A DNA stretch of 64,000 bases from Phytohabitans rumicis (lineage in GTDB: Bacteria > Actinomycetota > Actinomycetes > Mycobacteriales > Micromonosporaceae), in NCBI RefSeq assembly GCF_011764445.1, contig NZ_BLPG01000001.1:2294001-2358000 (forward strand), in the 5' to 3' direction. The notes below the pieces were generated by a model. That model did not search any database. It was not told the origin of the DNA and saw only the letters and a list, made by a program, of their open reading frames with translations. Shown piece by piece: positions 49,237 through 56,886 of the stretch. The position numbers and the translations under genes were made by a program. Every line of letters starts with the position of its first letter. The stretch's first letter is position 1.

Positions 49237-51292
49237 GACCGAAGCCGACCGGCTCGGGCAGCTCGTACCGCGACCCGGCCGGCGCCGGCGCGATCAGCTC
49301 GCCCGGCAGCAGCACGGACGCCGTGGTGCCGCCGCGCGCCGACCACAGCCGCACGCGTACCCCGTGGCGGGCCGACAGCAGGCGGACGACGAACAGCCCG
49401 AGCTGCGGCTCCTCGCCCAGCTTGATGCCGGGCACGCCGCTGAGGCGGGCGTTGAGGTCGTCGACGTCGCGCTCCGGGATGCCCGGACCGTCGTCGTGGA
49501 TCTCGATGAGCACGTCGCCGTCCCGTTCCCGGCTGCCGATGACGTTCACCGCGCTGCCCCGCTCGGCGAAGTCGGTGGCGTTGTCCAGCAGCTCGGCGAG
49601 CAGGTGCACGAGGTCCACCACGAGGTCGGGCGCCACGTTCACCGCCGGCAGGTACAGCAGCTCGATCCGGGCGTACTGCTCGCTTTCCGCGACGGCCGCC
49701 TGGACGACATCGGCCAGCAGCGCGGGGTCCTTGCGCCGCCGTCCCGGGTCGTCGTCGGCGAGCACGAGCAGCACCTCGCCGTACCGGCGCATCCGGGTGG
49801 CGAGGTGGTCGAGCCGGAAGAGCCCGTCCAGCTGCATGGGGTCGATCTGGTCCCGCTCCAGCTCGCTGATGACGCGGATCTGCTGGGCGACCAGCTTCTG
49901 CGCCCGGCACGCCACGATGCTGAACACGGAGTTGGCCGTCGTACGCATCCGGGCTTGCGCGGCGGCCAGCCGGACCGCCTCCCGGTGCACGGCGTCGAAC
50001 GCGTTGGCCACCTCGCCGATCTCGTCCCGCGAAGCGCCGCTGACCGGCCGGACAGTGAGGTCGACGAACTCGGGCGGCTGCTCGGAGAGCGCGCGGACGA
50101 CCCGGGGCAGCCGGTCGTTCGCCACCGCGAGCATGCCGTTGCGCAGCCGGCGCAGGTCGCACACGATGCCGCCGCCGACCGCGACGGCGAAGACAACGGC
50201 GAACGCGCCCGCCAGCGCGAACAGCAGGGTGTTGTTCACCGCCACGCGCCACGCGGCGACCCGCAGGTCGCGGATGTCGTCGAGGGCGCCGCGCACGCCG
50301 TTGCCGATGACCAGCCGGAGCTTGTCGAGCTGCGCGCCGGAGACCGTCAGCCAGGTGTCCACGGACAGCCCGGCGTCGGCGTAGCTGCCGCTGCTGCCCA
50401 GCAGCCGGCGCACGAACGCGTCGGTGTCCCGGACCGCGGGCGCGGCCTGCGCCTCCCGGAACAGGGCCAGGGAGGGCGCGCCGGCGCTGGCCTGGAACGC
50501 CTCCAGCTCGACGCTGCTCTGGAACCCGGACACCAGCAGCGCGTCCCGTTCGCCCGGCCACGGCTCGTCGCGGGACAGCATGGCCGTCACCAACGCGCGC
50601 CGCTGCGACGCCGCGCCGGCCGCCAGGACCAGGTCGTACAGGCCGGCCGTGCGCGCGAACACCCCTGAGTTGCCGGACAGCCGCATGGCCCGGCTGTCCG
50701 CGCCGCTGCCGATGTGGATCACCGGCAGGATGAGCCTGCTGTACGCCTCGATGGTGGCGAGCGGCGGCAGGCCCTGCCGGTACGCGCGGGTGCGCAGCCC
50801 GGCCAGGTCGGCGATGCCGGCGCGGGCCCGCGCCACCTGCCCGCCGAACGCCGACTCCGGCACCGCCCCGACGGCCGTCTCGAACGCCTTGACCGCCTCT
50901 TCCGTGGCGGCGTACACGGGATCGAGGCGCGGCCCGGTCGCGCTGAGCGCGACCGTCCGTGCCGCCTGGTCCCGCTCGTCCTGGAGCCGCTCCACGAGCC
51001 GGACGCTCGCCGTGCTGACCGCCGCGTACCGCTCCGCGTCGCCCAGCGGCCGGGCCTGGTTGAACGACGTCAGCACGGTCACCCACCCGAAGGCGACGGC
51101 CACCGCGGTCATCGGTACGAGCACAGCCACCATCCGCACCGGCAGCGGCCGGCCGTGCAAGGCGAACGTGTCGTACGTCCACAGGGTGACCCGGCTGTGG
51201 CGGCCCCGCCGGAAGGTCACCCGTGCCAGATCACGCACTCGTTCCAGGCCCGATACCCTCACGCACCCCAGAAAGCCAGACCAAGCAGGCAT
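49217..51292 (-). CDS. Sensor histidine kinase with nitrate/nitrite-sensing-type domain
   Basis: This encodes 691 residues: helix MVAVLVPMTAVAVAFGWVTV, a long helical extracytoplasmic NIT-type sensor (about residues 80-330), a second helix LLFALAGAFAVVFAVAV, HAMP, an H-box (RLDHLATRMRRYGEVLLVLA) and an HATPase_c domain (LLDNATDFAERG, DDGPGIPE, QLGLFVVRLL). This is the actinobacterial conservon-type kinase. The usual partners (roadblock protein, DUF742 protein, small GTPase) and a response regulator are absent here, so it is an orphan. Whether it controls the adjacent cluster is unknown. Confidence 0.88.
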   Translation of the reverse strand: MPAWSGFLGCVRVSGLERVRDLARVTFRRGRHSRVTLWTYDTFALHGRPLPVRMVAVLVPMTAVAVAFGWVTVLTSFNQARPLGDAERYAAVSTASVRLVERLQDERDQAARTVALSATGPRLDPVYAATEEAVKAFETAVGAVPESAFGGQVARARAGIADLAGLRTRAYRQGLPPLATIEAYSRLILPVIHIGSGADSRAMRLSGNSGVFARTAGLYDLVLAAGAASQRRALVTAMLSRDEPWPGERDALLVSGFQSSVELEAFQASAGAPSLALFREAQAAPAVRDTDAFVRRLLGSSGSYADAGLSVDTWLTVSGAQLDKLRLVIGNGVRGALDDIRDLRVAAWRVAVNNTLLFALAGAFAVVFAVAVGGGIVCDLRRLRNGMLAVANDRLPRVVRALSEQPPEFVDLTVRPVSGASRDEIGEVANAFDAVHREAVRLAAAQARMRTTANSVFSIVACRAQKLVAQQIRVISELERDQIDPMQLDGLFRLDHLATRMRRYGEVLLVLADDDPGRRRKDPALLADVVQAAVAESEQYARIELLYLPAVNVAPDLVVDLVHLLAELLDNATDFAERGSAVNVIGSRERDGDVLIEIHDDGPGIPERDVDDLNARLSGVPGIKLGEEPQLGLFVVRLLSARHGVRVRLWSARGGTTASVLLPGELIAPAPAGSRYELPEPVGFGPIQARV

Positions 51293-51368
51293 GCGTCAGT
51301 ACGCGAGGTGAGCGCATCCGCCATCATCACTGTCACGCTGAGACGTAGTCACGGTCACGCACAGCACT

Positions 51369-51534
51369 AGGGCCTGTTTTATGAGGGTCGGTCGAGCCGA
51401 GGCGAGGCCCAGGCGGCGATCCGGCAAGCCGGGCGGAAGGTCGCATACCGGTGTTGTATGCGGCCTTTCGACCGGTGCCGCCGGTCGTCGTCTGGGTCCG
51501 CCGCAGGCCGGCCAGCCCTTATAAAACAGGCCCT
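51369..51534. mobile_element. 166-bp MITE-like element with 19-bp terminal inverted repeats
   Basis: Left end agggcctgttttatgaggg (51369-51387) and right end 51516-51534 are inverted copies with one mismatch. The interior (GC-rich, with an imperfect aaggtcgcatac/gtatgcggcctt dyad) has no transposase gene, so it would need an element in trans. An 11-bp inverted pair, cggtcacgcac 51352-51362 and gtgcgtgaccg 51536-51546, brackets it. No target-site duplication is obvious. Confidence 0.65.
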
Positions 51535-51563
51535 GGTGCGTGACCGAAATGTGCACACGGCCG

Positions 51564-51605
51564 AAGGCCACCACACGACCCTATCCAGGATCGTGTGGTG
51601 GCCTT
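51564..51605. terminator. 15-bp-arm hairpin terminator
   Basis: Arms aaggccaccacacga (51564-51578) and tcgtgtggtggcctt (51591-51605) are perfect complements with a 12-base loop. It lies 16 bases beyond the stop of the minus-strand gene ending at 51622 and is its likely terminator. Confidence 0.75.
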
Positions 51606-51621
51606 TCCCGGTATGACCGCG

Positions 51622-52227
51622 TCAGTTGCCGCTGAGCGTCTGGGCGTTCGCGATGGACGTCCGGGCCGAGGCCATGTCCGCCGCACCCTCGTCGAGGTCC
51701 TCCACCGCGCCGTTGAGCATGCGCGCACTGCCGCGCGATGCGTTCGGGTTCGCCGCGACGGCGGCCTGCGCGTCGGCGACGGCCGCACGGGCCTCCTGCA
51801 TGGCGTTCTGCGCGGCGGCGAAGGCGGCCTCGGCGTCAGCCATCAGGTTCGACGAGCCGCCGTTGCGGGTGGCCGCCAGCAGTTGCCGGGCGGTGGCCCG
51901 AGCGGCCATGCCGGTGGACGCGGCCTGCTCACCGGCCACCGCGGCGTTCTGGCCCGCCTGGGTGTCCGCGTCATCGCAGGCACGCTCCACGTTCTGGCCC
52001 GCCTCCATGGCCGCGTCGCTGGCGTCCGCCAGGCTCCGGGCCGCGTCACGCAGGGCGGCGCGGGCCGTCGCGTTCATGCTCGTGCCCGCGGCGGCCGTGT
52101 TGGCGCCCTGGCCGAAGCCGGGCAGGAGGTCCGCGTTGGCCGAACCGAGGCCGGCCGCCGCCAGGCTCACCAAGACCGCCGCGAAGCCGCCTGCGATCAG
52201 AACCTTTCGATTGCGCAGTTGTCGCAC
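51622..52227 (-). CDS. Secreted Ala-rich helical protein of unknown function
   Basis: This encodes 201 residues from GTG 52227 (VRQLRNRKVLIAGG) with GGGAG six bases upstream; a longer frame from 52302 lacks such a site. A signal peptide (VLIAGGFAAVLVSLAAAGLGSANA) is followed by a low-complexity, Ala-dominated helical region with heptad-like spacing (ARAALRDAARSLADASDAAM, AAFAAAQNAMQEARAAVADA). One Cys is present in the mature part. No family is recognised. A coiled-coil envelope or spacer protein is possible. Confidence 0.7.
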   Translation of the reverse strand: MRQLRNRKVLIAGGFAAVLVSLAAAGLGSANADLLPGFGQGANTAAAGTSMNATARAALRDAARSLADASDAAMEAGQNVERACDDADTQAGQNAAVAGEQAASTGMAARATARQLLAATRNGGSSNLMADAEAAFAAAQNAMQEARAAVADAQAAVAANPNASRGSARMLNGAVEDLDEGAADMASARTSIANAQTLSGN

Positions 52228-52510
52228 GATCTCCCACTTTCTTTCAGGCCGGCGCGAGTGCGCCGGACTTCCCAACAAACCTGTGTGGCCACTTGTCCGC
52301 ATCTACGTTGGACGGACCGGACCGAGTTTGTGGCGGCGCGAACGTAGGCTTCCGGCTTTTGTTGAAGATGGAGTGTTGGCGCCACGGCGCAGCGCCTGGT
52401 ATATGTCGCGAGCGGTCCCGGCGGATTATCAGTTCGATGACAACCGCGGCCGGATGGAGTATCAGATCCACCCACATCCTCATCCGGTCCGCGGCCCGTA
52501 CGCATTGCAC

Positions 52511-53464
52511 ATGAGTAAACGGCGGCTGGTGGCTTTGGTTCTCGCTGTCGTCCTGTTCACCGGGGCGATCGGCGTACGGTTCGTGCTGCTGCCGAGCCTG
52601 TTGAAGCTGCCAGCCGACCTGGACGCGAGCATCGAGCTCACCGGCACGGCCAGCCTGGTAGACCAGGCGGCGATCCGGTCGTTCGACGTGCGAAACCTCA
52701 TCCGCGAGGACGTGCCGGTCACCATCGTCAACAATGTGAAGGTGGTCTCCACTCAGGACGGGGACGCGGTTATCGCCAATCGGTCCACGGTGACGGGGCC
52801 GGACAATGCCGTTCTCTCGGATACCACGCGCAACTGGTCGATAAATCGCCGGACGTTCGCGGCGGCGCCGGTGCCACCAGGCAGCGGGGCGCAGCCACAC
52901 GAGGGCCTGGTCGCCGGATTTCCGCTGGATGTGCAAGCGCGGGACTATCCATTCTGGGATTTCGCCACGCAGACCGTGGCGCAGGCCCGCTATGTGGGGA
53001 CGGAGAAAATCGGCGACCGCACGGCGTACCGGTTCAACATCAAGGCGAGCGGGCCGGTCAAGGACCCCGACATCCTCAAAATGATGCCGCCGGGGGTGCC
53101 GCTGACGCTGACCGCGAGCAGCGACGCCACCTACTGGGTCGACGCGAGCACCGCCAACGTGCTGGACGTGAACCAGCGGCAGGACGTCGAGGCCGTGCTC
53201 GCGCTCGGCTCGTTCACCGTTCCGCTGGGGTCGGTGTTCAGCCTGGAGGCGCACTTCGCGCCGGAGACGGCCAGTGACCTGCGGGCGGCGGCGGCCGCCC
53301 AGGAGCGCGGCGTGTTCCTGCTGAGCACCGTGATACCGGTGGGCCTCGGCCTGCTGGCAATGGCGTTCGGCCTCATCACGGCCTGGCCGGCCCTGCGCCG
53401 CCTCCGCCGGCCTTCCGCGCGACCGATGCCTCGTGTATCGTTTCAACCCCCTCCAGGGAGTTGA
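52511..53464 (+). CDS. DUF3068 domain membrane protein (porin PorA family)
   Basis: This encodes 317 residues from ATG 52511 (MSKRRLVALVLAVVLF); an ATG at 52455 in the same frame would add 18 residues, and the ribosome site does not decide. It has an N-terminal membrane helix, a large extracytoplasmic beta-rich domain (RSTVTGPDNAVLSDTTRNWS, YPFWDFATQT) and a C-terminal helix (STVIPVGLGLLAMAFGLI) with a basic tail. This layout is that of DUF3068 proteins, widespread in actinobacteria and of unknown function. The arabinanase gene starts 2 bases after its stop. Confidence 0.82.
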   Translation: MSKRRLVALVLAVVLFTGAIGVRFVLLPSLLKLPADLDASIELTGTASLVDQAAIRSFDVRNLIREDVPVTIVNNVKVVSTQDGDAVIANRSTVTGPDNAVLSDTTRNWSINRRTFAAAPVPPGSGAQPHEGLVAGFPLDVQARDYPFWDFATQTVAQARYVGTEKIGDRTAYRFNIKASGPVKDPDILKMMPPGVPLTLTASSDATYWVDASTANVLDVNQRQDVEAVLALGSFTVPLGSVFSLEAHFAPETASDLRAAAAAQERGVFLLSTVIPVGLGLLAMAFGLITAWPALRRLRRPSARPMPRVSFQPPPGS

Positions 53465-53466
53465 CG

Positions 53467-54465
53467 ATGATCTATATGACGAGGACTGGACGGCGGGTCG
53501 CCACGCTGGTCGCCGTGGCAGCGACCGGATTGGCGCTCAACGGCATGGCCACCGCCTCCGCGGCAGTCGCGTACCCGAACCCCGGCCGGGTCACCGGCAG
53601 CACCGGCGCGCACGACCCGAGCGTGGTCAAGACGCCCACCGGCACGTACCTGCTCGTGCACACCGGCAACAACCTGTCCATCAAGACGTCGACCGACCGC
53701 ATCGCCTGGCGCAACGCCGGCACCGTCTGGCCGAACGGCGCCCCCTGGACCACCGCGTACACCGGCGGCGCCGCCAACCTCTGGGCACCCGACATCTCAC
53801 GCCACAATGGACAGTACTATCTGTACTACTCCGCCTCGACGTTCGGCTCCCAGCGCTCGGCCATCTTCCTGGCCACCAGCCCGACCGGCGCGGCCGGCTC
53901 GTGGACGCACCGCGGCCTGGTCATCGAGAGCAGCTCGTCGGTCAACTACAACGCGATCGACCCCAACCTGGCGGTGGACGCGAACGGGCTGTGGTGGCTC
54001 ACCTTCGGCTCGTTCTGGAGCGGCATCAAGCTGATCCGGCTCGACCCCGCCACCGGCCTGCGTTCCACATTGGACACAGCGGTGCGCGCGCTGGCCACCC
54101 GGCCGTCGAGCGTCAGCGGCTCCGTCGAGGCCCCGGTCATCCACCGGCGCGGCGGCTTCTACTACCTGTTCACGTCCTTCGACTTCTGCTGCCGCGGAGC
54201 CGACAGCACGTACCGCGTGATGGTCGGGCGGTCGGCCTCGATCACCGGCCCGTACGTCGACCGCAACGGCGTCGCACTCACCGCGGGCGGCGGCACCGAG
54301 GTGCTCGCGTCGCACGGCTCGGTACACGGACCGGGCCACCCGGCGGTACTGCCCGACGTCGACGCCGACGTGCTCTTCTACCACTACTACACCGACACCG
54401 GCGCCGCCCGCCTAGGCATCAACCTCCTAGCCTGGGACCCCACCGCCTGGCCCTACGCCTACTAA
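53467..54465 (+). CDS. Secreted GH43 family glycosidase, probable endo-arabinanase
   Basis: This encodes 332 residues from ATG 53467, chosen because GGGAG ends 6 bases upstream. A signal peptide (VATLVAVAATGLALNGMATASA) precedes a five-bladed beta-propeller. GH43 residues are visible: base Asp in GAHDPSVVK, pKa-modulating Asp in NAIDPNLAVD, acid Glu in GSVEAPVIHR. HGSVHGPGHPAVL and the C-terminal domain-free length fit endo-1,5-alpha-L-arabinanases. It would degrade plant arabinan outside the cell. It is tightly coupled to the upstream DUF3068 gene, although the functional link is unclear. Confidence 0.9.
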   Translation: MIYMTRTGRRVATLVAVAATGLALNGMATASAAVAYPNPGRVTGSTGAHDPSVVKTPTGTYLLVHTGNNLSIKTSTDRIAWRNAGTVWPNGAPWTTAYTGGAANLWAPDISRHNGQYYLYYSASTFGSQRSAIFLATSPTGAAGSWTHRGLVIESSSSVNYNAIDPNLAVDANGLWWLTFGSFWSGIKLIRLDPATGLRSTLDTAVRALATRPSSVSGSVEAPVIHRRGGFYYLFTSFDFCCRGADSTYRVMVGRSASITGPYVDRNGVALTAGGGTEVLASHGSVHGPGHPAVLPDVDADVLFYHYYTDTGAARLGINLLAWDPTAWPYAY

Positions 54466-54488
54466 CCCCCTTCCCTTTCCCCCTTCCC

Positions 54489-54593
54489 CGTCGATCAAGG
54501 GCTTGCGCGTCGATCAAGGGCAAAGGGTCGTGGTTGGATCTCTTTTCCACGGCCGTTTGCCCTTGATCGACGGGAAAGTCCTTGATCGACGCG
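54489..54593. terminator. Nested GATCAAGGGC palindrome after the arabinanase
   Basis: Inner arms run from 54508 (cgtcgatcaagggcaaa) and end at 54572, with imperfect pairing near the loop. Outer boxes cgtcgatcaag at 54489 and cttgatcgacg at about 54581 pair around it. It begins about 24 bases after the GH43 stop, as expected for a terminator. It is the fourth copy of the family seen at 5.9, 30.0 and 30.5 kb. Confidence 0.75.
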
Positions 54594-54627
54594 ATTGAGA
54601 TCAGGGTCAGGTTCAAGATCGAGTTCT

Positions 54628-54694
54628 GAGCTACCGCGACGTCCGACGCGGTCCAGGCCGTCGCTCCCGCGGCCGCACCCTCCGCGATCCACAA
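54628..54694 (+). repeat. Dispersed intergenic repeat, copy B
   Basis: gagctaccgcgacgtccgac begins a stretch closely matching 30315-30383. It is paired with an inverted copy at 54841-54907, making a composite inverted unit of about 280 bp around a palindrome. Confidence 0.7.
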
Positions 54695-54763
54695 TCAACC
54701 CCGCCGGACGATGCCTGGTTGCGCGCCGCTGTCAGCGGACCCGGCGACCCGCATCCCCGGTCA

Positions 54764-54832
54764 GGCAGCAATGTCAGGGAACCTGCTGCCTCACGGCCCG
54801 CGGGAAGCAGCAAGTTCCCTGACATTGCTGCC
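54764..54832. repeat. 26-bp-arm palindrome within the composite repeat
   Basis: Left arm 54764-54789 (begins ggcagcaatgtcagggaac) pairs with right arm 54807-54832 with one mismatch; the loop is 17 bases. It sits between inverted repeat copies B and C. Confidence 0.8.
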
Positions 54833-54840
54833 TCGTGGGG

Positions 54841-54907
54841 TTGTGGACCGCGGAGGGTGAGGCCGCGGGAGCGACGGCCTGCACCACGACGGGCGTCGCG
54901 GCAGCTC
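54841..54907 (-). repeat. Dispersed intergenic repeat, copy C (inverted)
   Basis: The reverse complement reads gagctgccgcgacgcccgtc and continues gctcccgcggcctcaccct, a diverged copy of A and B. Its opposite orientation to B suggests the two formed a mobile or hairpin unit. Confidence 0.65.
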
Positions 54908-55080
54908 ACCAGCTTTTGATTTCCAAGGCAAGCACCAGCGCAACGCCAAGCCACAAAGATCTATACGTGTGCACCCCGACCCCGAAAGGTCTCTGTGGGG
55001 GTCGCGCCGTGAGTAGGGCGCCCCTATACCCGCCCTGGGGTGGGCGATGTCAGGGGGCCGCGCGGGTGCGATGCTGGGGC

Positions 55081-55383
55081 GTGGATTTCGTTTTCGACGC
55101 CGAGCTGTGGATCTGGGACGCCCGGCGCGACGAGAGTTGGACGTTCGTCAGCCTGCCGGTCGAGGCGTCCGAGGAGATCCGCGAACGGGCCGGCGGGCCG
55201 CGTCGCGGTTTCGGTGCGGTGAAGGTGCGGGTCACGGTCGGCGGCAGCACCTGGACGACATCGATCTTCCCGGACGGCGCCCGCGGCTGTTACGTGCTGC
55301 CCGTCAAGCGCGCCGTCCGCAAGGCGGAGGATCTCGACACGGGTGATGTCGCGACCGTTACCGTCGAACTCGTCGACTATTGA
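55081..55383 (+). CDS. DUF1905 domain protein
   Basis: This encodes 100 residues from GTG 55081 (VDFVFDAELWIWD). The sequence FVSLPVEASEEIRERA, GFGAVKVRVTVGGSTWTTSIFP and CYVLPVKRAVRKAEDLDTGD, followed by VTVELVDY, is a complete DUF1905 beta-barrel, a small domain of unknown function common in actinobacteria. The upstream frame is open but lies in repeat sequence, so the short start is preferred. Confidence 0.85.
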   Translation: MDFVFDAELWIWDARRDESWTFVSLPVEASEEIRERAGGPRRGFGAVKVRVTVGGSTWTTSIFPDGARGCYVLPVKRAVRKAEDLDTGDVATVTVELVDY

Positions 55384-55406
55384 CGAGTGGACCCGGGAGG
55401 CGAGGC

Positions 55407-56816
55407 ATGGCGACGGCCGATCCGCTGCGGCCCACCCTGATGACCCGACTGCGCGCCGGCCTGGGCGGCGAGCAGGACGGGCGGGTACTGGAGGCCCTAC
55501 GCCAGGCGGGCATGGGCGCGTACCACGAGCTTATGGTGGCCGACCAGGCCCGCGACCGGCTGACCGTCGACGGCTACTCGGTGTGGACCGCCCCGCCGGG
55601 GGTCGGCAGCCACCTGCTGGCCGCCTGGGCCGCGGTGACGGTCCAGCGGCTCGGCGAGACGATGCTGGACTCCGTGTACGCCGCCGATCCGGGCACCGTC
55701 GGGTACGTCTACCCGGTCACGTTCCAGCAGGTCTGGCATTGGCTGTCCGCTGTGGAGGGTTGGCTGTCCTTGGCCGGTGAGGCGCGGGACAACCCCGGCT
55801 ACGACATCTCCGCCGCGCTGAGGGTGCCGGTGTCACTGCCGGTCGGCCCGGTCGCGCGCGACTGCCCGGCGGAGCACCGTGACGCGATGCTGCTGGCCAT
55901 GGCGGTGCTGCGGCAGCACGCCGAGACGGCAATGCACCAACTGGAGGCGGACGCGCCGGCCGACGCCCGGAAGTCTGTCGGCATGGTGAAACGGATGGCC
56001 GGCCTGGCCGCAACGAGCGCCGACTACGTCGCCGGGCTGCACGTCGCGCACGACGACGTACGGCTGCACGCCGTCATCGACGACCGGGTGCGGGTGGCGC
56101 TGAACCTGTGGTTCCACATTGGACAGCTGGCCGCGCTGCCGCGCCTGCTGACCGCGTACCGGGTGCCGTCCGCCGCCCGGCTGCTGGAGCCCGGCGCACC
56201 CGGTCCCGCGGCGGTCCACGCGGTCCTGCCGGTTTCCCGTGGCTCCTGGCTGCCGCAGGCGCCGCCGGCACCGGACCCGGCCGCGGCGCAGGTCCCCGAC
56301 GAGGAGACCTTCGAGGGGCGCGGCGACGCGCTCGTTCCGCTCGCCCTCCCGCAGACGCCGCACACGGCGATCATCAGCCATGACGGCTCGGGCACCTTCA
56401 GCGTGTGGTCCCTGACCGAGACCGACGAGGACCTGGACCTCCTGGTGAACCGGATCGGCGCGTACCGAGGCGAGTGTGCGCTGAACTTCGTCGAAGTCCC
56501 GAGCGCGCTGAGGATCAACACGAAGGGCGGATGGCGGATCGTCGTACGCCCGCTGCGGCACGCGCCCGAGTGGACCGGCACGGCCGCTGGCGACGGCGCG
56601 GCGGTGCTGCGCGTGGCGCGCGGATCCGCCTCCGGCATGACCCTCCTCCGGTTCAGCCACAGCGGCCACCGCTACGTCGGCGTCACCGCGTACGCGGAGT
56701 ACGTCAGGGCGCTGATCAGCGACGCGGGCCCCTGCACCGAGGAGGTGCTCCTGCCCGAGGACACCTTCGCCATCGAGGTCGACGCCGACGGTCCGTGGAC
56801 CCTGCGCGCGCTCTGA
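55407..56816 (+). CDS. Uncharacterised protein with C-terminal beta-sandwich-like module
   Basis: This encodes 469 residues from ATG 55407, preceded by GGGAGGCGAGG. Residues 1-300 are mainly helical (QVWHWLSAVEGWLSLAGEAR, MLLAMAVLRQHAETAMHQL) with no signal peptide. A Pro-rich linker (PQAPPAPDPAAAQ) leads to a beta-rich C-terminal module: HDGSGTFSVWSLTETDEDLD, GGWRIVVRPL, GMTLLRFSHSGHRYVGV and a final GPWTLRAL. This module recurs in actinobacterial proteins and looks like a ligand-binding beta-sandwich. No function is recognised. Confidence 0.7.
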   Translation: MATADPLRPTLMTRLRAGLGGEQDGRVLEALRQAGMGAYHELMVADQARDRLTVDGYSVWTAPPGVGSHLLAAWAAVTVQRLGETMLDSVYAADPGTVGYVYPVTFQQVWHWLSAVEGWLSLAGEARDNPGYDISAALRVPVSLPVGPVARDCPAEHRDAMLLAMAVLRQHAETAMHQLEADAPADARKSVGMVKRMAGLAATSADYVAGLHVAHDDVRLHAVIDDRVRVALNLWFHIGQLAALPRLLTAYRVPSAARLLEPGAPGPAAVHAVLPVSRGSWLPQAPPAPDPAAAQVPDEETFEGRGDALVPLALPQTPHTAIISHDGSGTFSVWSLTETDEDLDLLVNRIGAYRGECALNFVEVPSALRINTKGGWRIVVRPLRHAPEWTGTAAGDGAAVLRVARGSASGMTLLRFSHSGHRYVGVTAYAEYVRALISDAGPCTEEVLLPEDTFAIEVDADGPWTLRAL

Positions 56817-56886
56817 GGCCAGGCGCGAAGGTCCACCTCTTCGGTCGATGGGCATCACTTGGACCTTACGTGAAGAATCCTCGGCT

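Larger units (their letters stand above)
54466..55080. other. 615-base intergenic region rich in inverted and dispersed repeats
   Basis: This gap between the arabinanase and the DUF1905 gene contains a GATCAAGGGC hairpin (54489-54593), two inverted copies of the 69-bp dispersed repeat, and a 26-bp-arm palindrome between them. From about 54910 to 55080 I see only GC-rich sequence that must include the promoter of the next gene. I see no convincing gene. Confidence 0.65.
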
